The notes beneath the pieces are model-generated. The model was given only the letters and a program-made list of their open reading frames with translations, was not told the origin of the DNA and searched no databases. From Gracilariopsis chorda (taxonomy: Eukaryota > Rhodophyta > Florideophyceae > Gracilariales > Gracilariaceae): a stretch of DNA of 64,000 nt. Position 1 is the stretch's first letter, and each line of letters starts with the position of its first letter. The position numbers and the translations under genes are program-made. The stretch is taken from contig NBIV01000188.1 of assembly GCA_003194525.1 (NCBI GenBank), forward strand, positions 82,432-146,431, given 5' to 3'. This document shows, piece after piece, positions 21,918 to 32,723 of the stretch.

Positions 21918-22840
21918 TGCATTCTTATTATGTTTTGGTTTCAGACGTCAATACATATCGAGTACGATTTACGTACGTATGCAACATATAGTTAGTTCCT
22001 ATTCTTGTTACAGCGTTCAACGTTTGTAGAACTGTGTGGCTTACGTATGCACTACATAGATTAAAACTATTTTTGTTAAAAGGGTATACGTTTGGAGTAC
22101 TGCGCAGCCTACGTATGCACTACGTAAACTATAACTATTTTTGTTAGAAGGGTATACGTAGGTTGTACTATACTTTATTTATTTTGTTGTTTGAATAGGA
22201 TACATTTCTATTTTAACTATTGTCTAATGTGCTGAAGATTATGTACTTAAGCTATAAAGTACCATAAAGTTGCAGAACACTTTTCTCCAAGCATTCACCT
22301 ACAACTTATTTCACTCTACTCCTTCTTTTCCACTATCGTCTAACACCATGGCTGATATTTCCCTAACAGAGGTTCGATACCCACAACTATGCCGTTTGCA
22401 CGACCGTAAGGATGCTCTTCTACCACCTTTGGGCACATTATTTAAAAAACTGTGCATAATACGGGCTGCATTGAAGTACATTGATGTGCACCGTGGCAAT
22501 GGCAATTGGTTTCTTTTCGGAAGAGATTTGTGCTCCATTGGCCCGAAGATCGACACCGTGTACACGCAATAAGAAGACTACCCCCTGAGTGGACGCAGCA
22601 AGGATTCGCCTGTTCACTGGCCGTCAGATTCATCCACGTGTGAGACGGCTTCAACGGGGTTGATAGAAGTTGAGGCTGTCGAGAGTAACAGATCATACGC
22701 GTGCTGATTGATTCGTGCCAGTAGAGCAAACCCTTTGATTACCTTTGGCTAGTCGTTTGGAGGAAAATGAATATGCGTTTATTGATGTATTCTAAGGGAT
22801 TAACTTGCTCATTGTCAGAGCAATCCTTAGGTAGGTTAGA
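21918..22840 (-). other. Helitron leader region, AT-rich, without a supported gene
   Basis: Between the Rep start and the 5' terminus there is about 900 bp of AT-rich sequence with a 68-bp tandem duplication at 22021-22156. A plus-strand open stretch at 22270-22572 (internal ATG near 22348) has no recognisable relatives and no other support. Captured host sequence is possible in Helitrons but cannot be shown here. Confidence 0.4.
22021..22156. repeat. 68-bp tandem duplication in the Helitron leader
   Basis: Two consecutive units each run from CGTTTG-AG-ACTG through ACGTATGCACTAC, CTATTTTTGTTA and GGGTATACG. They differ at several positions. They lie upstream of the Rep gene on its strand, so they could be promoter repeats, but nothing proves this. 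Confidence 0.65.
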
Positions 22841-23215
22841 TACTACAATCGTTGTGTCCTTCAACACGAGGTAACTGGGCTGTGGAGCAATAGTCAGTGT
22901 TTGATTTGGCTCTTCTGGTTTATCAAAGGCTTGGCAGAAAGCCCAGGAACCACGAAGATTGTTTCAAGGAAGAGCAATGGCCTCTTTGACAGCCATACGA
23001 TTGACATCATCGATGTTATTTATCCTTACCGTACACAAAGCTTTCATCTTATTATCTGCCATGTCAAAGAGCTGGCGTGTTATAGTGTGACGTGTATAGA
23101 ATATATCCATAACTACTACTCTTAGCGGGTTTCCATTCATAGCTGACACTGATGGGTCAATTGAAGACACCATAAGCCGATGAACTACATTTGTTAATAC
23201 GTCTGGTCTTCAGGT
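22841..23215 (-). pseudogene. piggyBac-type transposase, central fragment (piggyBac-2, part 1)
   Basis: The minus strand encodes VVVMDIFYTRHTITRQLFDM, which matches the conserved (D)NFYTS region of piggyBac-like transposases. It continues with LCTVRINNIDDVNR, NNLRGSWAFCQAF and YLVLKDTTIVV, and then the Helitron interrupts it at 22840. One stop codon lies near 22965. Above 23215 no further transposase blocks are recognisable, so the N-terminal half is missing or beyond recognition. The catalytic Asp residues of the first half cannot be checked. Confidence 0.8.
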
Positions 23216-25524
23216 TTCGGTCAAAAGTATCTCTGAGTGTCCGCAGGAGTGAAGTATATGCCACTGCTGGAGGAATGCTTGTTTTATTTCCTTATCCATT
23301 ATCCCACATGGTATGTATATAGGCATAATTCCATGCAACGACGGTATAGAATCGAACAACGATGTGGGGAAGTGCAATGCTTTGCGTAAGGTGCTGACAT
23401 GACGGACGTACCTCAGCGGTCAGTAGAGGAATTTCCTAGAAAGCCCGTGCGGAAGATGGGCTCGATGATTCAAACCGTCGAAGTCAGGAGACGCCGATCG
23501 AGTACTACGGAACCGGACGGGCAACTGCGTCAGGCGTGGTCAGGGAATATGCGTAGAGCGTTGGCTGTCGTGTACCGCTATTGGTTTACTGTGCAGGTTA
23601 GTAGAACAGCGCCAACTAGCACAAGATACTAGTCCATTAGGTGGGAAGACGGCTGCCTTTACTCAACGAGGGGTTTAGCGCACTTACTATACTGTATATA
23701 CCCCTCGGCCCTCAGAGTTGCCTCTCAGCTGCTGTGTCTCCTTGGGAGATATGGGCCAATGACCGTTTTGGGTGGAATCCCCTATCTCTAAAAATAAATT
23801 GAATAACAACACGTCCATGCGGGAGTATCGGTACTCGTTGCCCGGTTACCTACAGCGCCCACCATTTGGCCACGTGTACAATATTGCCAAATTTCCAGTC
23901 GCTCCTCCCTCTTGGTCCACCCTAGGCACCTGTCCACCTGTGCTCTGTTTCTGTCCTACGTCATCCATCCTCTGCATGCATCTCTCGTTGTGTACTACCT
24001 GTCTCCGTACGGTCGCTCTCCCACACCGGCACGAAATGGTGCAACCAAGTTTATTATGTTATTCAGCAGATGTGAACCAACGGAAGGGAATCTTGAATTA
24101 TAGGGGCAGTTTGCGCACCTGCTCAGATCATGCGTGGCTGCATATTGTCTTATGGGTGTTTTAGAACACGGACAATGGTTCATACCGTCCTTTTCTTTGA
24201 CTTTACGTACGTGTAGTCCACGTAGCTTACCTTGAGCTTGTTTTTTGTTTATTATTGCTTACTTTGCACACTCAGCAGAGTATAGAAATTTTAAAGTATT
24301 GCAAAGATATATTACGGCTTGTTTTCACAACTAAACTGGTTGCTGAGTACATCAATTATTACATACTACCTCTCCTCTCGTCGCTCTTCGCGACATCTTA
24401 TGTTGAACGGTCCACAACTTGCATTCAGTTCCATAAAAGCTGTGAGGTTTCACAGAAATTGTTTCTGGTCCGCCGTAGAACAAATTCAATTCTTATCTTC
24501 TAGAATTGGCTTTTTGCGTTTAGCCGCGTTTCCATAGAGCCTAACTGCTTTACATGATTTGCCACCCCACACAAAAGACCACAAATATATGGATATGTCT
24601 GCTTCTTTTGGCATCTATGATATAGAACGCACAAATGGTTTGGCATTTAAAGTATAACAGATGATATACGTCTTAAGTTTCATTCAAATCTTTTACTTGA
24701 GATGCATTGCTCACAACCATTGTCGTTTGCGATCGTGTTAGAGGTGCTGATATTTATTATTTTATTGCTTCACGTGAAGGCCTAAAAATATTTGTCAAGT
24801 GGCATATAGTGTGTAAAATGGCATTTACACGTTTCTGTTCGATGTTTTGTTTATGAATCAAGCACAATCTAGAATTATTCCTTTTCAAGTTTTCATTTGT
24901 TTATTATTTTCATTTGACATAGAGCTTGATTGAACAAACAATTTACGAATAATGTTTAGCTTTTTGTGTGGTTAAAGATGCAAGTTTTATTTTAACGTCT
25001 GGAAATATCCTTGCTTACTTTTTTAGTTGACTTTATAATTAAATGGCGTTATCTTGATTTATAGCACTTAAGCAGTACGTTTTGTTGTTTAAATTATATT
25101 ATTTTTTAAAAATGGTGTTGAAGGAACAAAACTAATTCCTAAAGCTAACAATTGCCTCATAGTTCGTGATTTGAACGCATATCGTTTGGCCAGTGATCTC
25201 ATCACCAAACTATACGGTTCAAAAGATTATTTTGACAGTTTGAACTTTTGGATCCTCATTTGTGAGCCCTTGTGTATTTCTCAATAATTAATCTATAGTG
25301 CTAACCACAATTTACATTCATAGTAAAGGTAGATTGCCACTTTTTTCATAGTCCAGATGCGGTTCCGTACTGGCCCATTCGCAAAATTTAATGTTTCTCT
25401 ATAATTCTTTCTAGACCGCAGTAATTTTGGTTGAGTAACCTTTGTACACTTTCTGAGGTGGCCTAACGATACGGTGGTGTTTAAAATTTGTCATGGGGAT
25501 TGGCAGCTACTTACAAAGCGACAA
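23216..25524. other. Gene-poor, AT-rich interval
   Basis: I see no supported gene. Open stretches at 23399-23632 and 23772-24164 are short, lack family resemblance and overlap others in different frames. Sequence from 24540 to 25450 is strongly AT-rich with oligo-A and oligo-T runs. It separates the split piggyBac copy from the next piggyBac element. Confidence 0.5.
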
Positions 25525-28274
25525 TAGTGTCTACAAGACACCTGTACTCATAAGGGTCTAAATGTACTCATGTGGGTCCAAACTTTAAAACATATTTCAC
25601 TAAAATTACTTCACCAATATGAGAACCTTCTCCGCCCGGTTTCCAGAGCAAAGTCTCTGCCTTCAGTTCCACGCAAAAAGCACAGGTCTGTTCCAACACA
25701 CGAGTCCAACATTCCCAAACTGTGGCTCTATATACTCTAAATCGCCGAACTAGTGCCAAGACCGTCAGATCCACGTCTGGCTGTTGGTAATGTCCTAAAT
25801 ACTCAGGCCACGCTGCTCACTTCTGATGCAGAATGTAAGCGTTTGTTCGGCTCTCTTTGGAAGACTAAGCGCTTGATTGGAAATGTCGTCAATGTTGTGG
25901 TATCCATTGAAACTGGTCGTCGCCAAACGTCAGTGACTGTTGATTGGAAGCTACCCACGCGTACTAAGCGATGTTTTATCAAAGTGTGCAGTTTAAAACC
26001 GGGTGCACCTGACTAAGAAATAATACCACCCGTGACAGACGATAACACCATTCAGCCTACAAATGATACACAAACCGTGACCGAAATGGAGAATGGCGTT
26101 CTTCCCAGCAAATTATGGCGCATCTGCTACTGGAGTACGGGGGTTGAGAATTCAAGTGCATGAAAGTGTTTGGACCAATAAGAAAGTTCATCTTGATCTA
26201 AATGGATCTTTAGCGGACCGATTATGGAATGTGATTGGTCCAGCTAGGGATATAATTCTACAGAACCATACTCAACATGCCATGCAACCATACGACTTTT
26301 TCATGTGGATATTTCCGCATGAATATTTACAGACCATAACTGAGCTTACAAATATAAAACTGGAGTCCGTCGGTCACGCTGCTATAACCGGTGGGGAAAT
26401 GCTAAAGCTTTTTGGTATATTGATTCTGATGCCACGATTCGAGTTCACCAGTCGTCGGTCTCTGTGGTCCAGTCAATAGGTTTCCAAATACATTCCCACG
26501 CCAAAGCTTGGAACGAAAATGTCCCGCAACCCATTTGAGGCTATTTTGTCCTGCATCACTTTCATTACGTACACAGAAAGCGAAAACTGTGACAAGCGAT
26601 GGTCGCATGTGAGCGGGTTTTTCGATGCCATCAATGGACATCGACGTGCTCATGTGGTACCGTGACATAATTTATGTGTCGATGAAAGCATGTCACGTTG
26701 GTATGGACTTGGTGGAGACTGAATCTCGATAGGCCTTCCCCATTAAGTGGCAATGAAACGTAAGCCCGAAAATGGCTGCAAGATAAAACCCGTTTGTTGC
26801 AGTGTTACCGGAATACTTCTTGGCATGGAACTGGTACTTTTCTCTCAAGATAAATCTGACAGACGTTATGAGGCGCATCATCCACATGGTACTGCTATCT
26901 TGTTACGTCTCACAGAACCCTGGTTTCATACAAATAGGGTTGTATGCGCCGACTCCAGATTTGCGTCAGTAACAACTGCTACGGCACTTTTTAATTATGG
27001 GTTACGATATACCGGAGTCATTAAGACCGCTACCAAACAGTAATCAATGAATTTTTGTCCCAGCAGGAGCTGTCACGGAGAGAAGATCAGGTTGTCATGG
27101 TAAGTGAAGGTACGAATAGTTTCCCATCTGTTAAGGCCATTTTATGGGTGGACAGATAACGTCGTTACTTCGTAAGAACAAGTGGCACAACGCTGCCGTC
27201 TGAGCCACTTGTTAGGTCCAGATGCAGAGATATTGGAAATGATGCTCAGTTTGTCACCATGGAAATACCTATTCCAAAGAATATCGACGCCTACTATCAG
27301 AAAGGTTCCCCAATTGATACGCACAATCGATGCAGCCAGGAAAATCTTAATCTTGAAAAGAAACTTAATGTGAAGCACTGGTAACTAAGGCTTAATAGTA
27401 CATTTCCTTCAATTTGTATTCTTGAATCTTGGTTGCTTTAGACGGGAAGTATGGGCGCAAGACATTGTGTGACGCGGAAAAAGTTTTAGGCGAGACTTGC
27501 AGAACAGCTGATTGACAATTCTTAAGATGTGATTGGCATCAGCCAAAAAAACAATGTTGATGAGGAAATATCTGAGGCTCCAATGGTCACTGGTAATGGA
27601 ATACCTTTGTTTGCAACCAATAAGAAACGAAAACTGAATAATGGCGCTATCTCTAAAGCCACCTATCAAGCGAGATGCAAATTATGCAAGATAGGTAAGA
27701 AGTCTAAGTACGTTTGTCTTGAATGTCAAAGCCAGATGGGACGTGACTGTTTCAAAAAAATTTTGTATACAAGCATTTTAAAACGTACAGTGGTATGTAA
27801 TTGCTATTATATCACGTGCTCTGAAAGTTTTAGTGATAAGAGTAAGATAGATACAGTTCTTAACTATAGCCGTCTATCTTTTTTATTCGCGTCATTTGAC
27901 TTCCTGAATCAGTTAACTGTTTAAAACGTAGTACTTCTATATGAAATTTAACCTTATTCGATTCCATGCTTTAGTGGGCGCTGTTAAGTTTACTGAAACA
28001 GTAACTTTAGCAGTAACGTCGACATTCTTTTCAGAAGTTTTTGCCCTCTTGATCAGCGCAGCCAGTTGAACTAACGACTTATTTTCAATTTCACATGTGG
28101 CTCTGAAGCACGAGAGGTGTTCTGCTCGCTGCACTAACTTTACGATATATGTAGTAAACTAAGAATGGGTTGTAGCTATTTCTGTACCGTAATTGACTAC
28201 TATTTCGCTACATTGACTCATATGAGTACAGTGCTGTACTCATATGAGTACATTTGGCAGTCCTGTAGATACTA
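25525..28274 (+). mobile_element. piggyBac-like element with recognisable termini (piggyBac-1)
   Basis: The left end TAGTGTCTACAAGAC (25525) and the inverse of the right end (TAGTATCTACAGGAC, ending at 28274) match at 13 of 15 positions. Just inside both ends lie repeated ATGTACTCATATGAGT-like units, two per end, so the subterminal organisation is also shared. The enclosed transposase reads on the plus strand. The exact outermost bases and the TTAA target expected for piggyBac are not clear, so each border may be off by some bases. Confidence 0.65.
25753..27924 (+). pseudogene. piggyBac-like transposase (DDE_Tnp_1_7), broken
   Basis: 25753-26016 gives the N-terminal domain (CKRLFGSLWKTKRLIGNVV...GRRQTSVTVDW). 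26093-26479 contains GLRIQVHESVW, NVIGPARDIILQNH, MQPYDFFMWIFP and GEMLKLFGILILMPRFEFT. About 26665-26720 has LCVDESMSRWYGLGGD with the first catalytic Asp. 26747-27043 has KPENGCKIKPVCCSVTG, and then VVCADSRFASVTTATAL with the second Asp and YTGVIKTATK. 27529-27924 has the C-terminal Cys-rich region (CKLCKIGKKSKYVCLECQ). Several in-frame stops and at least one frameshift make it inactive. Start codon not resolved. Confidence 0.88.
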
Positions 28275-29135
28275 AGGTGATTTACACCTGCGAACCAAGG
28301 GAGGGGCTTCATTTTGGCCCGTAGTCCATCATTGGACAACAGCTGCTGTTATTCTCACGCATTTTTCCATCAACACGGTATTGGATAGTGCTCATCAAAA
28401 GAATCTGTAAAGTGCAGTATAGATATTTCGAATTCACCGCCGATATTCCACTGTTTGAGGGATGTGATGGCGGCTCCACAGCCCCAAGTTCCACTGTACT
28501 GCGTCAGATAAGATAACAGCGGTACCGTCAGTGGATATGCTGCTACGAAGGGTAACTATGAGGGCGGGGCCACGACGCGACCTGGCCACTATAATCCACA
28601 AGCAAGGCGGAAGAATGTGGCCTGTGGTGAGCTTGAATTTCATGAATCATAATTGATGAGAATAGATATGAGAGACAAATCTAGTTCTTACACAGGCCAG
28701 GTATTTAACAGGAGATATGGTTGCGCCAGGAGACGAGTAATTGGGAGTATCCAGGAATTGATAAACTGAGAGAGTGACACGCTTGTATCCAATAGGGCGT
28801 GGCAGAAAAAAACTTCACCTGCTGCAAGTTTGTCGTTTTGCAGCGGGGTTCTGGTACCCGTTGTAGAACGACAAACGCTGATATCCAGTAAGTTACAAGC
28901 AACCAACTCTCCTTTTACGAATATCAGACCCAACCCACCTCTATCTCCTCAGCTGTTCCACATTATTAACTTCGACAACATGCACTGCGATATCTTTCAG
29001 GATGAGAACTGACACAAAATTGTTTTTTATGCTCTTTCTTATCGGTACTATGTAGTGGAATACAACCATGTTCCGTTTGAACACAGTGTACGCTCTTGAA
29101 CCGCAACGATGCATCTCGAAAAAGAGAAGGTTGAA
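28275..29135. other. Interval without supported gene
   Basis: Between the piggyBac end and the Harbinger transposase I find no gene. Short open stretches on the minus strand (28434-28643, 28688-28933) overlap each other and show no family features. The region may contain the upstream end of the Harbinger element, but no terminal inverted repeat was identified. Confidence 0.4.
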
Positions 29136-29229
29136 ATGAGTCGGGATAAAAAAAGGTATCCACGCTCAAGTCGGCACGGATTGGTATGAACTCTTATCCT
29201 GTGGTAAAGATGACAATTTTATCGTTCAT

Positions 29230-30189
29230 TTGAACGTCAACAGATGGCGGTCCTTCCACGATCTTCTTCCTCAAGTTGAAAACGTGCGTCAAACCTGTGA
29301 ATATTATTCCCCATATTCCAAGCATGGCAACAAGAGAGGACGAAAAACAGGTTTGCGATCAGTGGAACTTCTGGGATTGGTACTGTGGTATGTGAGAACA
29401 GCGGATGTTATGTACTCGCTTTGCCCAATTTTCTCCCTTGTGCCGTCTAGCGTGAGTGCGTGGTTAAAATACGGATTAATGTTGATGTTGAGAGCTCTAA
29501 AAGCCAGAACCATACCGGAAGCTCGAATTGAATGGCCAAGTATAGTGGAGATGCAGGATTCTGCAAGACGTCTGGAGCAGTCAAAACCAGAAGCAGCCAT
29601 ATATTTGAAGGGGGTGTTTGCCGTTGTTGATGGCGGCCGTTTCCGTTGCGCAAGTTACGATGATTCTAACCTTCAGGACTCTTACTTCGAAGGATATACG
29701 CAGAATACAGAGGTTACAAACCTGTCCCTGTGGAACTTCTGTGGGGAAATCATCCATGCAGCGATCAACTACCCAGGCTCATGGCACGATTCGAAAATAG
29801 CAGGAGTTTCTGGTCTATACTGGCCACGATTGTCTGACGAGGTCACGCCACCGGAGTACGCAATCATTGGTGATAGTGCATTCGCAGCCAACATAACAGT
29901 AACAAACAGGAAGTTGTTGCGCTCTAGGAAGTCGAACGAAGCGAAACAGGTGCCGAAGTCTATAGAGATGATGGCACAAGACTGTGTACTTGAGAAAGTA
30001 TATCTCTCTTACCGCCAGTCTGCGGAGTGGGGTGTGAAATCCTTAAAAATTCCTTTCCGGAGACTTCGTACGATAGTGCTAGCTAATAGTGGAAGACGGT
30101 TTGATATAATTGCGATTTGCTGTCACTTAATGAATTATCGAACACGTACAATTGGACATAATGAGATACGGTCAGTGTTCGAGGTATGA
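29230..30189 (+). CDS. PIF/Harbinger-type transposase (DDE_Tnp_4)
   Basis: The 319-codon frame has the three catalytic acidic positions of the DDE_Tnp_4 nuclease: Asp in VFAVVDGGRFRC (about residue 132), Asp in YAIIGDSAF (about 218) and Glu in RQSAEWGVKSLK (about 263). Between them is the long conserved stretch YFEGYTQNTEVTNL and YPGSWHDSKIAG. Harbinger transposases cut and paste with the help of a Myb/SANT-like partner. A DUF6818-type gene faces it at 31368-32108. The frame is open back to 29140 but has no ATG. An ATG at 29136 lies one frame off across a run of seven A, so a single-base indel or an upstream intron is possible. The catalytic part is intact. Confidence 0.88.
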   Translation: MNVNRWRSFHDLLPQVENVRQTCEYYSPYSKHGNKRGRKTGLRSVELLGLVLWYVRTADVMYSLCPIFSLVPSSVSAWLKYGLMLMLRALKARTIPEARIEWPSIVEMQDSARRLEQSKPEAAIYLKGVFAVVDGGRFRCASYDDSNLQDSYFEGYTQNTEVTNLSLWNFCGEIIHAAINYPGSWHDSKIAGVSGLYWPRLSDEVTPPEYAIIGDSAFAANITVTNRKLLRSRKSNEAKQVPKSIEMMAQDCVLEKVYLSYRQSAEWGVKSLKIPFRRLRTIVLANSGRRFDIIAICCHLMNYRTRTIGHNEIRSVFEV

Positions 30190-30431
30190 AAATGTTGCGG
30201 ATGTGGTTGGTGGTTTCACTTACCTGCAATATATACATTTGTGAACCCCTTTTTCCTAGTAAGCGGTAGCAGTAGGCTCTTGAAATAATTAAATTGCACA
30301 AACGCTGTTACCAAATCCATAGGCCTCAAACAATGCAATTGTGAATGGATGCCAGGCACAAAATCGTTGCCGTAGAATTTGAACTCCATACCAGCGGCGG
30401 GGAAGAGCGTGTAGCCGCAATCCGTGCATTG

Positions 30432-30749
30432 TTACGCATGTACATCAACCTTTGCTGGTTCCCCCGAGCGGGCGACATTATCTATGTGTTTCTTATCCAA
30501 CTCTGGTTCATGTTCTGCCTGTACAGCGGCCTCCTTGACAGCCTCTTGCTCACGTTGCTTAATGCGTTGTTGCACGACACCATCAAACAGCAACTCGGCA
30601 TGCGCCTCATGCAGACGTAAAGCTGCTGCGGCTACCATGGGCGCTTGTTGCATGTCGTTATGCTCAATTTCATGCGTCACTTGTTCAGCGCAGCTAAGAG
30701 TTCCCAAACCCCCCAATGAGAAATCTGACCATACCACATCACATAGCAA
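30432..30749 (-). CDS. Hypothetical small acidic protein
   Basis: The frame begins with an ATG-type codon at 30749 and gives about 105 residues rich in Glu, Gln, Ala and His. The middle is probably helical (AAALRLHEAHAELLFDGVVQ, RIKQREQEAVKEAAV). I recognise no family. It lies between the Harbinger transposase and the SANT-like gene and could be part of the same element. A Cys/Ser-rich plus-strand frame overlaps it and is probably its shadow. Weak evidence for expression. Confidence 0.25.
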   Translation of the reverse strand: MLCDVVWSDFSLGGLGTLSCAEQVTHEIEHNDMQQAPMVAAAALRLHEAHAELLFDGVVQQRIKQREQEAVKEAAVQAEHEPELDKKHIDNVARSGEPAKVDVHA

Positions 30750-31367
30750 CGAGAGAGAAAATAGTAAAGAGAAGTGCGGAAAAAAGAGAAGAAAACTCGT
30801 ACAAAGTGCACTGTAACCCGCCTGTCTGCAGTTCGTACTCTTAGCAACAGCTTATAGAATCTTCAGCAACAGTGCCAAGACCGTGTTTGCTGCGTCGATT
30901 GCTGCGCCTGGGCTTGCCCTCCACACCCTCGCCGTCCCTCTCGGCTGCATTCTTCTCAGCCCTGTGTGTTCGCCTGCCCGATCACTTCACGCCTCGCAGA
31001 CACATGTTGCCCCCTAATCAACGCGCCGCCTTCCGGTCCATTTCCAAACAATACCACCACCCCCGTCCTCAACAACATACCCCTTCAGGCGGCTGCGCGC
31101 CCAATTGGCTTGTGCTCGCCCTCAACTTCTTGCTCATCTACTCCTTCTCTCCTGATTACTCCCATCTCTACTCCTATTCCACCCAAAAACTATCGCACAC
31201 ATCTGCCACGCTCGTCTTGCTGCCCACCTGGCCACAACACCACCACGCCCCATTATTTCTACGCGTAAACTGCTTTCTGCACATTTCTTACTCATCCATA
31301 GTCATATATTCCTCTTCACTAATTCCAATCCAAACTCATCTCCTCTTCATCTCATTCTCAGATTCTG

Positions 31368-32108
31368 TTAAACATTGTCCTGGTTTAGACCATACGGGGA
31401 TTGGAATATCTCTCCTATATTCGGCATCACAGCTGGCGCACTTGCTGGATCCGAATACTTTTTCTGTCGAGGTAAAAGCTTCTTAAGAACTGTAAGCATT
31501 GCGGCTTCCGTTTCTTTTCGAACCAAGTCCTGAACAGGGGAAATAGATACAACACTTCCTTCCTTTTGCACAGAGCTCTGGAAACATTCAAAAATATCAA
31601 GCATGGTCGTCGTCAGAGTTTCCATGTGTTTTGCGATATCTACCTGCATCCGTTTCGCCAATGGTAGCCTGGGATTATCTGCTAATCTTCGTTTCCTACT
31701 TTCAACGACAACACCAGACATTCTTCTCGCATTCCCCATTTCCTTCTCGAACGGTGCAAGATTTTCATGGTGGTTTCCAAGCACAGTCGCCTGTGCTTTG
31801 GCTTGAATATCACGATATATTCGTTTTGCACGGCGCACTTCTGGTGGAATATGTGGATCTCCGGTTGGTTTCCACGTGTAAGCCAGATGATCAAACTTAT
31901 CCTTCAAACTGTCTGCGGTTCTTCTCGTTCGGCCGTTCTCTTCAGCCCACTGCATGAAAGTTTCTGCAACTTTGGCCCAATGGTTTCTACCAAGTGGTTC
32001 AATGTTCTCTACCAAATTAAGGAGCTTCCGCATATCTTTTGCATTGTAGTTGAGACTACTGCTACGAGAGTGAGTACCTTTCTGGAACTGTTTATCTATC
32101 TCGCTCAT
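31368..32108 (-). CDS. SANT/Myb-like DNA-binding protein (DUF6818-type)
   Basis: I choose ATG at 32108 (MSEIDKQFQKGTHS), because the upstream extension to 32339 has no domain and a different character. Residues about 25-100 hold the domain: MRKLLNLVENIEPLGRNHWA, KVAETFMQWAEENGRT, DSLKDKFDHLAYTWKPTGDP and PPEVRRAKRIYRDI. This pattern (GxNHW..VA..F, SLK.KF, KPTGDP, RAK) is that of the SANT-like DUF6818 family, common in transposon-rich protist genomes. The C-terminal half is helical with Leu repeats (HMETLTTTMLDIFECF) and may dimerise. It is convergent with the Harbinger transposase at 29230-30189 and may be its DNA-binding partner. The frame is intact at about 246 codons. Confidence 0.75.
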   Translation of the reverse strand: MSEIDKQFQKGTHSRSSSLNYNAKDMRKLLNLVENIEPLGRNHWAKVAETFMQWAEENGRTRRTADSLKDKFDHLAYTWKPTGDPHIPPEVRRAKRIYRDIQAKAQATVLGNHHENLAPFEKEMGNARRMSGVVVESRKRRLADNPRLPLAKRMQVDIAKHMETLTTTMLDIFECFQSSVQKEGSVVSISPVQDLVRKETEAAMLTVLKKLLPRQKKYSDPASAPAVMPNIGEIFQSPYGLNQDNV

Positions 32109-32723
32109 TGTAAAGTAGACGATAATACTTGTAGTTGTAACGGAATAGGTGAGGCAAGGAAGGAAACCAAAGAGAAAACCTGTGTGCTTCACAAGAAGTT
32201 GAGTTGGACAGGAAGCGCGAGCGAAACTGCATACTGGAACTTTGTACGAACGGCTATGCTTCTTTCTTGAAGCATGGCCATTTGTAGGTGTCGCTAACTG
32301 CGTATCCGTTTTTTTTTTCTGACGGTGGTAAGTGGCCAAAAACCGGCAAGGCCATATCCCCTCCCAAGATTGTCATTCTGTCAATTCCTGGATGCTCCCA
32401 TTAAACGAAAGAATATACCAAACCACAAACAGGGCAAGTAGCTGAGGAGTCGTTGGAGGGCGATGAGGTGCACTACAAAAGCAGACCTGCCCTCAGACCT
32501 GGTCAGGTTAAAGAGATCAGCCGTTGTAGCACACGCTGGCTATACATATCCTCCATTAGCCTGTGCGTTTGTCGTTCTTTTAAGCGGCAGTGCGTCGTAC
32601 TGGAATACAAACATTGGAGTGTACAAGTCTTAATACTCCCAGGGACTATTCTCATTTGGCAAACATTCCCTTGCCAAATGACTTGCACCGGGGGCGGCAT
32701 TACCGTCCGCAAATTCCAAAGTA

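Larger units (their letters stand above)
16783..22840 (-). mobile_element. Helitron, 6058 bp, both ends resolved
   Basis: On the minus strand the element starts TCTAACCTACC at 22840 and ends TTTTCCTAG at 16783. The base before it is A and the base after it T, the A^T target expected of Helitrons (5' TC, 3' CTRR). A GC-rich hairpin region lies just before the CTAG end. Joining the flanks re-forms an uninterrupted piggyBac frame (IVV followed by FYTNDL), which confirms both boundaries independently. Inside are Rep/helicase remnants on the minus strand and a leader of about 900 bp. Several frameshifts and a damaged Walker A site make the copy non-autonomous now. Confidence 0.93.

Noticed and set aside
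30872-31486. Plus-strand open frame of 204 codons with hydrophobic Ser/Leu/His content
   Set aside because: The sequence is pyrimidine-rich, several frames are open at once and the end overlaps the better supported SANT-like gene on the minus strand.
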